A stretch of 64,000 bases of DNA, taken from positions 62,001-126,000 of the forward strand of contig OMZV01000008.1 in assembly GCA_900315635.1 (NCBI GenBank), written 5' to 3'. Source of the stretch: an uncultured Prevotella sp. Its GTDB lineage: Bacteria; Bacteroidota; Bacteroidia; Bacteroidales; Bacteroidaceae. Position numbers and translations under genes: made by a program. Position 1 is the first letter of the stretch; every line of letters starts with the position of its first letter. The notes beneath the pieces are model-generated. The model was not told the DNA's origin, made no database searches, and was given only the letters and a program-made list of their open reading frames with translations. Of this stretch, positions 35,127 to 43,299 are shown piece by piece.

Positions 35127-36077
35127 ATGGCAAAAATAGCAAAGAAAATAACCGACTTAATCGGCAACACCCCATTAGTAGAACTCGAGAAATATTCAGA
35201 GTCAAAAGGTCTCGACAAGCCCGTCATAGCTAAAGTCGAGTACTTCAACCCAGGTGGCAGCGTCAAAGATCGTATTGCACTCGCAATGATTGAAGCCGCC
35301 GAGAAGGACGGCACACTGAAGCCGGGAGCCACCATCATCGAACCGACAAGTGGAAACACAGGCGTAGGACTGGCACTTGTTTCAGCCGTCAAGGGCTACA
35401 AGCTTATCCTGACCATGCCGGAGACGATGAGCGTTGAGCGCCGCAACCTTGTAAAGGCTTACGGTGCACAGGTCAAGCTGACAAGCGGTAAGGACGGTAT
35501 GCCAGGTGCTATCAAGGCTGCCGAGGAACTCCGCAAGACCATCCCAGGAGCAGTAATCCTGGAGCAGTTCGAGAACCCTGCCAACCCACAGAAGCACTAC
35601 GAGACTACCGGTAAGGAGATCTGGGAAGACACCGACGGCAAGGTTGACATCTTCGTAGCAGGTGTTGGTACCGGCGGAACCATCAGCGGTGTAGCCAAGT
35701 ACCTGAAGGAGAAGAATCCTAACGTGAAGATTGTAGCCGTTGAGCCAGCAACATCACCTGTACTGAAGGGCGGAAAGAGCGGTCCTCACAAGATTCAGGG
35801 TATCGGCGCCGGATTCGTTCCAAAGACTTACGATGCCAACCTCATCGACGAGGTATTCGATGTCGAGAACGACCAGGCTATCCTCGCAGGTCGCCAGCTT
35901 GCACAGAAGGACGGACTGCTGGTAGGTATCTCTTCAGGCGCAGCAGCTTTCGCAGCTACCGAAATTGCAAAGCGTCCTGAGAACAAGGGCAAGACAGTCG
36001 TCACACTGCTCCCTGATACCGGTGAGCGTTATCTGACGACAGTGCTCTACGCTTTCGACGAGTACCCACTGCAGTAA
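35127..36077 (+). CDS. cysK: Cysteine synthase A (O-acetylserine sulfhydrylase)
   Basis: Makes cysteine from O-acetylserine and sulfide with PLP in the cytoplasm. The 316-residue protein starts [20 protein letters not shown]. It has the PLP-lysine motif [11 protein letters not shown] at about residues 41-51, the asparagine loop [11 protein letters not shown], the phosphate loop [15 protein letters not shown], and a C-terminal [12 protein letters not shown]. All residues expected for activity are present. A terminator follows 42 bases after the stop, closing the metY-cysK unit. Confidence 0.96.
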   Translation: MAKIAKKITDLIGNTPLVELEKYSESKGLDKPVIAKVEYFNPGGSVKDRIALAMIEAAEKDGTLKPGATIIEPTSGNTGVGLALVSAVKGYKLILTMPETMSVERRNLVKAYGAQVKLTSGKDGMPGAIKAAEELRKTIPGAVILEQFENPANPQKHYETTGKEIWEDTDGKVDIFVAGVGTGGTISGVAKYLKEKNPNVKIVAVEPATSPVLKGGKSGPHKIQGIGAGFVPKTYDANLIDEVFDVENDQAILAGRQLAQKDGLLVGISSGAAAFAATEIAKRPENKGKTVVTLLPDTGERYLTTVLYAFDEYPLQ

Positions 36078-36118
36078 TAAATTAGCCATTTAATCATATT
36101 TGCACATGTTTTTGTATG

Positions 36119-36147
36119 AAGGCACTGCCCGTTGAGGGTAGTGCCTT
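36119..36147 (+). terminator. Intrinsic terminator after cysK
   Basis: AAGGCACTGCCC at 36119-36130 pairs with GGGTAGTGCCTT at 36136-36147 (one G-U pair), with loop GTTGA. It is followed by T-rich sequence. Confidence 0.8.
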
Positions 36148-36161
36148 TCGTGTCTTATTTT

Positions 36162-36246
36162 GTAAAAGATACCGTTTTAGCTCCTGATTCGGCATCTTTT
36201 AGCTCCTAATCGGGTATCTTTTACAACGTAATTGGGTATCTTTTAC
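36162..36246. repeat. Cluster of four GGTATCTTTTA-family copies
   Basis: One copy reads GTAAAAGATACCG and three read in reverse as GGCATCTTTTAG, GGGTATCTTTTAC and GGGTATCTTTTAC. Intervals are about 20-23 bases, close to the 22-bp period at 2845. It lies after the cysK terminator. The remaining 36247-36400 is AT-rich with no gene seen. Confidence 0.85.
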
Positions 36247-36400
36247 AAACCGACTTTTTATACCCCAAATAACAGTTTGATTATCAACAAGTTACAATTA
36301 GTTAGACAGAACAGGGGAAATTTGCGGCTGAAAAATCAGTCTATTAATGTGTTTCCATTTTCTCATTGAGCTGTTTTTTAACAAAATTCAACTTGCTTTA

Positions 36401-36432
36401 TTTGGAAATTTCGGGAAAAGGAGATAAATTTG
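36401..36432 (+). promoter_or_regulatory. gdhA promoter
   Basis: -33 TTTG at 36401-36404 and -7 TAAATTTG at 36425-36432, spaced 20 bases, 45 bases before the gdhA start. Confidence 0.75.
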
Positions 36433-36477
36433 CATATCAACTAACAAAAACCGAATTAAACTTAAACCGACATTACT

Positions 36478-37818
36478 ATGGAAGTCGAGAAAATCATGTC
36501 AGCATTGGAGCAGAAACACCCGGGCGAGTCAGAGTACTTGCAGGCCGTGCGTGAAGTGCTGCTCTCTGTAAAAGATGTATATAATCAGCACCCAGAATTC
36601 GAGAAAGCCAAGATAATGGAGCGTCTCGTCGAGCCGGAGAGAATCATCACCTTCCGTGTTCCGTGGGTTGACGACAAGGGCGAAGTCCAGGTGAACCTCG
36701 GCTATCGCGTACAGTTCAACTCAGCTATAGGTCCGTACAAGGGCGGACTTCGCTTCCACGCTTCAGTCAACTTGTCGATACTGAAATTCCTCGGATTCGA
36801 GCAGACATTCAAGAATGCGCTTACCACTCTGCCTATGGGCGGTGGCAAGGGAGGCTCTGACTTCTCGCCTCGCGGCAAGAGCAACGCCGAGATTATGCGT
36901 TTCTGCCAGAGCTTCATGCAGGAGCTGTATAAATATGTAGGACCGGAAATGGATATTCCTGCCGGCGACATCGGTGTCGGCGGTCGTGAGATAGGATTCC
37001 TCTTCGGCGAGTACAAGCGTCTGACAAGTATGTTCCAGGGCGCTACCCTCACGGGCAAGGGACTGGAATACGGCGGAAGCATTCTGCGTCCGGAAGCTAC
37101 CGGATACGGAGCTCTCTACTTCGTACATCACATGCTCGACACACGCGGCATCGACCTCAACGGCAAGACCATCGCCCTGAGCGGATTCGGCAACGTGGCG
37201 TGGGGTGCCGTCAAGAAGGCAACACAACTGGGCGCAAAGGTCATCACCATAAGCGGACCTGACGGATACGTCTACGACCCTGACGGTGTCAACGGCGAGA
37301 AAATCGACTATCTGCTGGAACTCCGTGAGAGCGGCAATGATGTTTGCCAGCCTTACGTAGAGAAATTCCCCGGAGCTACATTCTATGCAGGCAAGAAGCC
37401 ATGGGAGCAGAAGGCAGACATCTATCTGACATGCGCTACTCAGAACGAGCTCAACGGCGATGATGCCGACAAGATACTTGCCCAGCATCCGGTTTGCGTA
37501 GCCGAGGTCAGCAACATGGGCTGCACCGCCGAGGCTGTCGAGAAGTTCGTCAACGCACGCCAGCTGTTTGCGCCGGGCAAGGCTGTCAACGCCGGTGGAG
37601 TGGCAACAAGCGGACTGGAGATGTCGCAAAACATCATGCGCCTGCACTGGAGTGCCGACGAGGTAGACCAGCGGCTGCACTACATCATGCAGTCGATACA
37701 CGAGCAATGCGTAAAGTATGGCACACAACCCGACGGATACATCGACTACGTCCGCGGTGCCAATGTCGCCGGATTCATGAAGGTGGCTAAGGCTATGCTT
37801 GCGCAGGGCATCGTTTAA
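36478..37818 (+). CDS. gdhA: NADP-type glutamate dehydrogenase
   Basis: Assimilates ammonium by reductive amination of 2-oxoglutarate. The 446-residue length and hexameric GDH motifs fit the NADP-type bacterial enzyme: GYRVQFNSAIGPYKGGLRFH, then LPMGGGKGGSDFSPRGKS with the catalytic Lys, PAGDIGVGGREIGFLFGEYK, and the Rossmann motif ALSGFGNVAWGA. The strong consensus promoter is independent of the upstream cys genes. An AT-rich repeat follows the stop before rlpA. Confidence 0.96.
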   Translation: MEVEKIMSALEQKHPGESEYLQAVREVLLSVKDVYNQHPEFEKAKIMERLVEPERIITFRVPWVDDKGEVQVNLGYRVQFNSAIGPYKGGLRFHASVNLSILKFLGFEQTFKNALTTLPMGGGKGGSDFSPRGKSNAEIMRFCQSFMQELYKYVGPEMDIPAGDIGVGGREIGFLFGEYKRLTSMFQGATLTGKGLEYGGSILRPEATGYGALYFVHHMLDTRGIDLNGKTIALSGFGNVAWGAVKKATQLGAKVITISGPDGYVYDPDGVNGEKIDYLLELRESGNDVCQPYVEKFPGATFYAGKKPWEQKADIYLTCATQNELNGDDADKILAQHPVCVAEVSNMGCTAEAVEKFVNARQLFAPGKAVNAGGVATSGLEMSQNIMRLHWSADEVDQRLHYIMQSIHEQCVKYGTQPDGYIDYVRGANVAGFMKVAKAMLAQGIV

Positions 37819-37822
37819 GGGA

Positions 37823-37936
37823 ATGCAAAATTCAAAATGCAAAATTCAAAATTATGATTACTCTGTTGTTCAATCGGAATAGATTTTTGACATGGTTGTC
37901 ATAATTTTGGATTTTGAGCTTTGAATTTTGAATTAT
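37823..37936. repeat. AT-rich palindromic intergenic repeat, copy 6
   Basis: Left edge GCAAAATTCAAAATTATGAT, right edge GTCATAATTTTGGATTTTGA followed by GCTTTGAATTTTGAATTATG. It lies between gdhA and rlpA, both plus strand. Confidence 0.85.
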
Positions 37937-37941
37937 GAAAT

Positions 37942-38646
37942 ATGAGGAAACTAATATATCTGACAGTAGCGATACTGACAATACTATTGAGCTTTACCGT
38001 TCATGCACAGAACGTCCACATGGACGGTAGAGCTTCTTATTACAGCAATAATCTTCACGGTCGTATTATGGCTAACGGTCAGCGATACAACCGTGACAGC
38101 CTGACGTGTGCCCATAGGACACTGCCGTTCGGCACGCGTCTGAGAGTAACGAATCCTATCAACGGACAGCAGGTCATCGTGAAAGTCACCGACCGCGGTC
38201 CGTATGTTCGTGGACGTGTCATCGACCTTTCGTATGGCGCAGCCCGGCGGCTTGGCACGCTCCGTTCGGGAGTGGCTATGGTACAGATAGAGATTCTGCC
38301 AGACGACCTGCCGGTTCCGTACAACAGCCCGGCTGTTGAGGAGCTGCCGAAGATGGAATATGGCGGCGCAGGTGTCTGCTATGAATACATTCCTGAATGG
38401 GAGAAGGTCAACACTGACCCTAAGCCTAAGCGTTTGCCAAGGAAGGTGAATACCAGCACGAGGAAGAACAACCAGACACAGAAGCGGGCTGTCAGCCAGA
38501 GGAGTAACAGGCACAACGCCCAGCAGGCAAACCGCCGTGGCAACAGCAGCCAGCAGAACAACCAGCAACAGAAGAAGCAGAGCGGCAGTTCATGGAGCAA
38601 CTTCTTCGACAAGGTGAAGAATGGCGTCACCAGCCTGTTCGACTAA
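37942..38646 (+). CDS. rlpA: RlpA-like septal ring lytic transglycosylase family protein
   Basis: Secreted double-psi beta-barrel protein. A signal peptide of about 22 residues (ending VHAQ) is followed by a DPBB domain with [36 protein letters not shown] and [20 protein letters not shown]. The Asp of TDRGP and the following Arg-rich segment match RlpA, which cuts naked glycan strands at the septum in other bacteria. The C-terminal third is a basic, Gln/Asn-rich low-complexity linker ending [15 protein letters not shown]; no SPOR domain is present. There is no lipobox, so it is probably periplasmic. Confidence 0.88.
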   Translation: MRKLIYLTVAILTILLSFTVHAQNVHMDGRASYYSNNLHGRIMANGQRYNRDSLTCAHRTLPFGTRLRVTNPINGQQVIVKVTDRGPYVRGRVIDLSYGAARRLGTLRSGVAMVQIEILPDDLPVPYNSPAVEELPKMEYGGAGVCYEYIPEWEKVNTDPKPKRLPRKVNTSTRKNNQTQKRAVSQRSNRHNAQQANRRGNSSQQNNQQQKKQSGSSWSNFFDKVKNGVTSLFD

Positions 38647-38665
38647 TTGCAGGGATAACAACTAT

Positions 38666-39292
38666 ATGTCTATGAAATCAAGATTATTTTTTGCTGTAGC
38701 GGCATTTATCATAAGTATGGGTTGCCATGCGCAGACAACCGACGGCTATTTCGTTGGCAAGAATTTCGTATTGTTCAACGACTCGCTGATTAAGGATGCC
38801 GATGTATCTACATTCACCGTTCTTAGTCACGGATTTGCTAAGGACAAGTCTCACGTTTATAAATCAGGAAGGATATTGGAGTTTGTCGACCCTAAGACAT
38901 TCTCCGTCATTGACAGCAAGGAAGAAAACCCTTCAAACAATGGGAAAGAGGTTCCCGACAAGCAAGAGTCTGCCGTCACGGAAAAGACAGTCGGCGAAGA
39001 CGAGGACAACAATACCCTACTCGACCGTCTGCTAGGTGTTGACGAAGTGAAAAACAGATACGCCATTGCCGACGGAAAAGTAACTTACGATGGCAAACCG
39101 GTGAAGCATGCCGATGCGGCTACATTCAAATATGTCGGTGGCGAGTATGGAGCCGACAAGCACCACGCCTACTACAAAGGCAAGGTCATAAGTGACGCTT
39201 GGGGCATCAACCAATTCAAATACAAAGGCAGCGGAACAGCCACCGACGGCGTTCATTATTACAGCAACGGACTGCCGGTCGACAGGGATTGA
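38666..39292 (+). CDS. Secreted DKNYY-repeat-like protein, function unknown
   Basis: The start at ATG 38666 (MSMKSRLFFAVAAFIISMGC) gives a clean signal peptide ending near CHAQ; the codons upstream overlap the end of rlpA. Two or three degenerate repeats are seen: KDKSHVYKSGRILEFVDPKT near residue 55, and ADKHHAYYKGKVISDAWGIN near residue 165. The pattern (Asp-Lys-x-x-aromatic, then Gly-Lys, then an Asp, then a Thr-Phe) matches DKNYY-type families. A charged linker joins them. Role unknown; it may be cotranscribed with rlpA and the esterase downstream (36-base gap). Confidence 0.7.
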   Translation: MSMKSRLFFAVAAFIISMGCHAQTTDGYFVGKNFVLFNDSLIKDADVSTFTVLSHGFAKDKSHVYKSGRILEFVDPKTFSVIDSKEENPSNNGKEVPDKQESAVTEKTVGEDEDNNTLLDRLLGVDEVKNRYAIADGKVTYDGKPVKHADAATFKYVGGEYGADKHHAYYKGKVISDAWGINQFKYKGSGTATDGVHYYSNGLPVDRD

Positions 39293-39328
39293 CATTGAAA
39301 TCTACTAAAACTATAACTATCAAAAAAA

Positions 39329-40639
39329 ATGAAGAAAGTATTACTGGTATTGACCATTTTACTTACATGCCTGACAAACGGCGGTGCGGAGAACTACCCG
39401 TACCGAAGCGACTATCTGTTTGTCACGGTTCCCGACCACGACAACTGGCTCTACAAAACCGGAGAGAAAGCGAAGATTAGCGTTGAGTTCTACAAGTACG
39501 GCATTCCGCGCAGCGGGAAACTCCGCTACACCATTGCCAACGATATGCTCAGCCCTGACACTTCGGGGTCAATAGAGCTGAAGAACGGACGTGGCGTCAT
39601 AAACGCCGGAACAAGCACTACACCGGGATTCCGCGACATCAATATGTCAATAGACATTGACGGAAAGACCTACGAGCACCACATAAAGATTGGTTTCTCG
39701 CCAGAGAAGATACGCCCGTACACCAAAGAGCCTGCCGACTTCCGGAAGTTCTGGGACGATGCTATAGCAGACATGCACCGCAAGCCGCTGAAGTACACCC
39801 GTGAACTGGCAAAGGAATACTGCACCGACAAGATTGACTGCTGGCTCATAAAGCTCAATACATACAAGAGCTACAGCATGTACGGCTATCTGTTCATTCC
39901 TAAGAACGCCCAGGCTAAAGGCTGTCCTGCCGTGCTCTGCCCTCCGGGAGCGGGAGTGAAGACCATCAAGGAGCCTTTGCGCCATAAGTATTATGCCGAG
40001 AATGGATTCATCCGTCTGGAGATTGAGATTCACGGATTGGACCCGCGGCTCTCGCAGGACGACTTCAACGACATTAGCCGCGCCTTCAACAGTAGTGGCA
40101 CGGGCTATCTGGAAGACGGCATAGACAACCGTGACCGTTACTACATGAAGCATGTCTACATGGGACTTGTACGCTGCCTCGACTTGCTGACGTCACTGCC
40201 GGAATGGGACGGAAAGAACCTTGCTGTGCAAGGCGGTAGTCAGGGCGGTGCTCTGTCGATAGTCGCCGCGGCTCTTGACAAGCGGGTTACTCAGTGTATT
40301 GTCAACCATCCCGCACTGAGCGACATGGCGGCATACGTCGAGAAAGGACGCACCGGGGGCTACCCTCATTTCGACAAGACCAAGGGACTGCTGACTCCTA
40401 ATAATATAAATACATTGGCTTATTTCGACGTTGTAAACTTCGCACGCCACGTGGCATGCCCGGTTTATATGACTTGGGGATACAATGACATAACATGTCC
40501 GCCGACAACAAGTTATGCCGTATGGAATACGCTTTCCTGTTCTAAGGAAAGTCTGATAACGCCCATAAACGAACACTGGACTAGTGATGATACCGAATAT
40601 GGGCATTATGTATGGCTCAAGAGCCACCTCGTGAAATAG
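39329..40639 (+). CDS. Acetyl xylan esterase family (AXE1, CE7-like) secreted hydrolase
   Basis: Alpha/beta hydrolase of the AXE1/cephalosporin-C deacetylase group, probably removing acetyl groups from plant polysaccharide or its oligomers. It has a signal peptide (MKKVLLVLTILLTCLTNGGA), an N-terminal beta-sandwich of about 120 residues, then PADFRKFWDDAIADMHRKPL, typical of the family. The nucleophile motif is GGSQGGALS near residue 303, and a conserved Asp (GYNDITCPP) and His (GHYVW) lie near the C-terminus. It sits after the RlpA and DKNYY genes and away from the pectin locus. Confidence 0.85.
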   Translation: MKKVLLVLTILLTCLTNGGAENYPYRSDYLFVTVPDHDNWLYKTGEKAKISVEFYKYGIPRSGKLRYTIANDMLSPDTSGSIELKNGRGVINAGTSTTPGFRDINMSIDIDGKTYEHHIKIGFSPEKIRPYTKEPADFRKFWDDAIADMHRKPLKYTRELAKEYCTDKIDCWLIKLNTYKSYSMYGYLFIPKNAQAKGCPAVLCPPGAGVKTIKEPLRHKYYAENGFIRLEIEIHGLDPRLSQDDFNDISRAFNSSGTGYLEDGIDNRDRYYMKHVYMGLVRCLDLLTSLPEWDGKNLAVQGGSQGGALSIVAAALDKRVTQCIVNHPALSDMAAYVEKGRTGGYPHFDKTKGLLTPNNINTLAYFDVVNFARHVACPVYMTWGYNDITCPPTTSYAVWNTLSCSKESLITPINEHWTSDDTEYGHYVWLKSHLVK

Positions 40640-40656
40640 GTGGTTCCTGAGAGAGA

Positions 40657-41550
40657 TTATTTCTTTGTACTAACGTTGAATTCCGTTACCTTGCTGATGC
40701 TCTTCTTTCCCTGGAGCACGGCAAGGGCGAATTTGGCGTTACCGTCGCCAAGTTTCTTGTCAGCCTTAACGAAAGCAGTGTAAACAATGCCCTGCCCCGG
40801 CTGCAAGCTCTCGACAATAATGCTCGGAGTAATGCGGATATGGCGGTTATGGGATGTCTCAATAACCGACGGGATAACATTGAACAAGGTCTGTTTGCCA
40901 CGGTTGTATACCTCGAACGTTACCTTGGCATCCTCGCCACGGTTCAGGTATCCGTCCTTGTTGGCATCGACAAACCGAGGATTGGCTATCTCGATATTCG
41001 GAGTGTAAGTAACTCCCTGCGGAATAACCTCAAAGTGAGACTCTCCGTTAGGCACTACGGTTGTAGGCTTTGATGCGCTGTAGCTGTCAGTGCTGTCCGA
41101 CGGAGAGAATGTTATGCGGTCGTCGCCGGAGTTTGTAGAGTCAAATCCACTCTGGTCCTCACTCTGCGTCTGGTCGTTACTGCCGCTGAAGTTGTAAGCG
41201 TCGTCGATACTGCTATTGTCCTGATAGCCTTGGTTGTAAGCCTGGTTGCTGTGGTCGTAAGGATTGTAGCCGCGCTCCCGGTTCTGCTGTATACGCTCGT
41301 AATGGTCGTGAACCTTCTGAGTCTGAGTCTGATCGGCTATCTGTCCGATAGCTGCGCCTACTGCCGCACCACCAGCCATTCCTACGATGGTTCCGATGTC
41401 GGAGCCACGTGGTCCGCCGGAGATACCGCCAATAGCGGAGCCTAGGATACTGCCGAATGTTGCGCCGGCGTAAGCGCCGGCGCCGGTATACGTATCGCAA
41501 CTGCTCAAAAGTAATGCGCAGGCTGCCAAATATATAATACCTTTTTTCAT
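40657..41550 (-). CDS. Glycine-zipper lipoprotein
   Basis: 297-residue lipoprotein with MKKGIIYLAACALLLSSC, giving lipidated Cys at residue 18. A glycine-zipper region follows (about residues 25-72, repeating GxxxG as in ATFGSILGSAIGGISGG and VGMAGGAAVGAAIGQIADQ), like YMGG/OmpA-associated zipper proteins. A Gln/Asn/Ser-rich spacer is next. From about residue 170 there is a beta-sandwich domain reading NIEIANPRFVDANKDGYLNR, with an EF-hand-like DANKDGYLNRGED loop and an Ig-like tail. Function is unknown, perhaps outer-membrane stabilisation. Confidence 0.75.
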   Translation of the reverse strand: MKKGIIYLAACALLLSSCDTYTGAGAYAGATFGSILGSAIGGISGGPRGSDIGTIVGMAGGAAVGAAIGQIADQTQTQKVHDHYERIQQNRERGYNPYDHSNQAYNQGYQDNSSIDDAYNFSGSNDQTQSEDQSGFDSTNSGDDRITFSPSDSTDSYSASKPTTVVPNGESHFEVIPQGVTYTPNIEIANPRFVDANKDGYLNRGEDAKVTFEVYNRGKQTLFNVIPSVIETSHNRHIRITPSIIVESLQPGQGIVYTAFVKADKKLGDGNAKFALAVLQGKKSISKVTEFNVSTKK

Positions 41551-41576
41551 AACTCTTTGCCTTTTATTTCAATGTG

Positions 41577-41584
41577 CAAAGATA
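41577..41584 (-). promoter_or_regulatory. -7 element of the glycine-zipper lipoprotein gene
   Basis: Minus strand TATCTTTG, with a TTGC-type -33 sequence about 20 bases upstream; leader about 20 nt. Confidence 0.55.
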
Positions 41585-41741
41585 AAGATTATATTCTAAC
41601 CTTGCAAGTACTAAATCCCTAATAGTTTGGGGAATTTCCCTATTTTAGCACTTATTCCTCGATTTCTTCCTTTTAATTGACCTGTTAACTTGATTTTTGA
41701 AGTTTATAGCCCAATAAGACGATTATTTTGTAATTTATCAC

Positions 41742-41749
41742 TAACTTTG
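41742..41749 (+). promoter_or_regulatory. Candidate -7 element of the C1 peptidase gene
   Basis: TAACTTTG, matching TAnnTTTG, 29 bases upstream of the start. A correctly spaced -33 box is not seen. Confidence 0.5.
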
Positions 41750-41778
41750 TTGGCGAAACGATAACTAAACTTTTTTAT

Positions 41779-43203
41779 ATGACTTACAAAGAGACAATTC
41801 GACTTGGAGCCGCTGCGTGTCTGATGTTTTGCGCAACGACGGCCGTCCAGGCACAGACGACAAAAGGCGGTGGAATAGACTCAAAGATGCTTGAGAAGAT
41901 AGAGCAAGTGGGCACACCTGCAGGCAGTAGCCATGCCATAGAGAATGCCATTGCGCAGAACTCTATCGACGACCTTGCCAAGAACTTCAAGAATGCTGGT
42001 CCCGTTGACAAGTATTTCAGCATTGAAACTCCGTCACAGAGCATTCACGACCAAAAGTCGAGCGGACGTTGCTGGCTTTTCTCGGGACTGAATGTCCTGA
42101 GGGCAAACTTCGCCCGTGAGCATAAGGATACCATGAGAGTTGAGTATTCACAGGCTTACGTGTTCTTTTATGACCAACTCGAGAAGGCGAATCTTTTCCT
42201 TCAGGGAGTCATCGACTGCGCCAACAAGCCTATGGACGACGAGCGGGTGATGTTCTTCTTCAAGAATCCTATCAACGACGGTGGAACGTTCTGTGGTGTT
42301 GCCGACCTCGGCGAGAAGTACGGACTGGTGCCAATGGAAGTCATGCCGGAGACTTATTCTGCCGACAATACATCACGGATGGCTCGGCTGGTATCGTCGA
42401 AACTGCGTGAGTATGGACTGGAGCTGCGCAAGATGGTAGCTCAGAAGGCTTCAGCTGCGAAACTTAAGGAGCGTAAGACGGCTATGCTTGGAACCATCTA
42501 CCATATACTTGCGCTTACTATCGGTGAGCCGGTAAAATTGTTCCAGTATGCTTTCAAGGACAAGAACGGAAAGCAGATAGGCAAGCCAAAGACTTACACG
42601 CCGAAGGAGTTCTACAATGCTACAGTCGGACACCCTCTGAACGGTACTTTCATTATGGCTATGAACGACCCTCGCCGTGAGTATTACAAGACTTACGAGG
42701 TGGAATATGACCGTCATACTTACGATGGTCACAACTGGAAATACATCAACCTGCCGATGGAGGATATTGCGAAACTGGCTATCGCCTCACTGAAGGACAG
42801 CGCAAAGATGTACTCTAGCTATGACGTCGGCAAGCAGTTCGACCGCAAGCGTGGCTATCTAGACACCGAGAACTATGATTACGGCACTCTCTTCGGGACA
42901 ACATTCCCTATGGACAAAGCCGACCGCATCCGTACTTTCGACAGTGGTTCTACTCACGCCATGACCCTGACTGCCGTCGATCTTGACGACAATGGCAACC
43001 CTATCAAATGGAAGGTCGAGAACTCATGGGGCCCTAGCTATGGCGTCAACGGCTGTCTCATCATGACCAACCGCTGGTTTAATGAATACATGTTCCGCCT
43101 TGTTGTCAACAAGAAGTATGTTCCAGAGAATATCATCAAGGCTGCCGAGCAGAAGCCTGTGATGGTTATGCCGGAGGATCCGCTGTTTGCAGAGGATGAA
43201 TAA
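41779..43203 (+). CDS. Secreted C1 family cysteine peptidase (aminopeptidase C / bleomycin hydrolase type)
   Basis: Papain-fold peptidase of the PepC/bleomycin hydrolase group, normally a hexameric cytosolic aminopeptidase. Here a signal peptide (about residues 1-26, ending VQAQ) suggests periplasmic export. Catalytic Cys is in SSGRCWLFSGLNVLRANFA near residue 97, the His in GSTHAMTLTAVDLDDNG near residue 394, and the Asn in KVENSWGPSYG. The C-terminal region ends with an acidic tail rather than the usual Ala-like residue at the active-site arm. It is followed by a very strong palindromic terminator. Confidence 0.9.
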   Translation: MTYKETIRLGAAACLMFCATTAVQAQTTKGGGIDSKMLEKIEQVGTPAGSSHAIENAIAQNSIDDLAKNFKNAGPVDKYFSIETPSQSIHDQKSSGRCWLFSGLNVLRANFAREHKDTMRVEYSQAYVFFYDQLEKANLFLQGVIDCANKPMDDERVMFFFKNPINDGGTFCGVADLGEKYGLVPMEVMPETYSADNTSRMARLVSSKLREYGLELRKMVAQKASAAKLKERKTAMLGTIYHILALTIGEPVKLFQYAFKDKNGKQIGKPKTYTPKEFYNATVGHPLNGTFIMAMNDPRREYYKTYEVEYDRHTYDGHNWKYINLPMEDIAKLAIASLKDSAKMYSSYDVGKQFDRKRGYLDTENYDYGTLFGTTFPMDKADRIRTFDSGSTHAMTLTAVDLDDNGNPIKWKVENSWGPSYGVNGCLIMTNRWFNEYMFRLVVNKKYVPENIIKAAEQKPVMVMPEDPLFAEDE

Positions 43204-43212
43204 GTAATATCA

Positions 43213-43267
43213 AATTCAAATCCCCACCAAGCCTCCCTTTGGGGGAGGCTTGGTGGGGATTTGAATT
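43213..43267. terminator. 25-bp perfect palindromic terminator between convergent genes (GC-rich repeat family)
   Basis: Arms 43213-43237 and 43243-43267 are perfectly complementary, with a 5-base loop. The core is CACCAAGCCTCCC / GGGAGGCTTGGTG, flanked by AATTCAAATCCC and its complement. A partial second copy of the outer part (GTGGGGATTTGAATT) is at 43277-43291. It separates the C1 peptidase gene from the convergent susD gene. Confidence 0.85.
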
Positions 43268-43299
43268 TTCTTTTAGTGGGGATTTGAATTATTTCTTTC

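Noticed and set aside
36763..37842. 359-codon minus-strand frame opposite gdhA
   Set aside because: No family features; it mirrors the strongly conserved gdhA reading frame.
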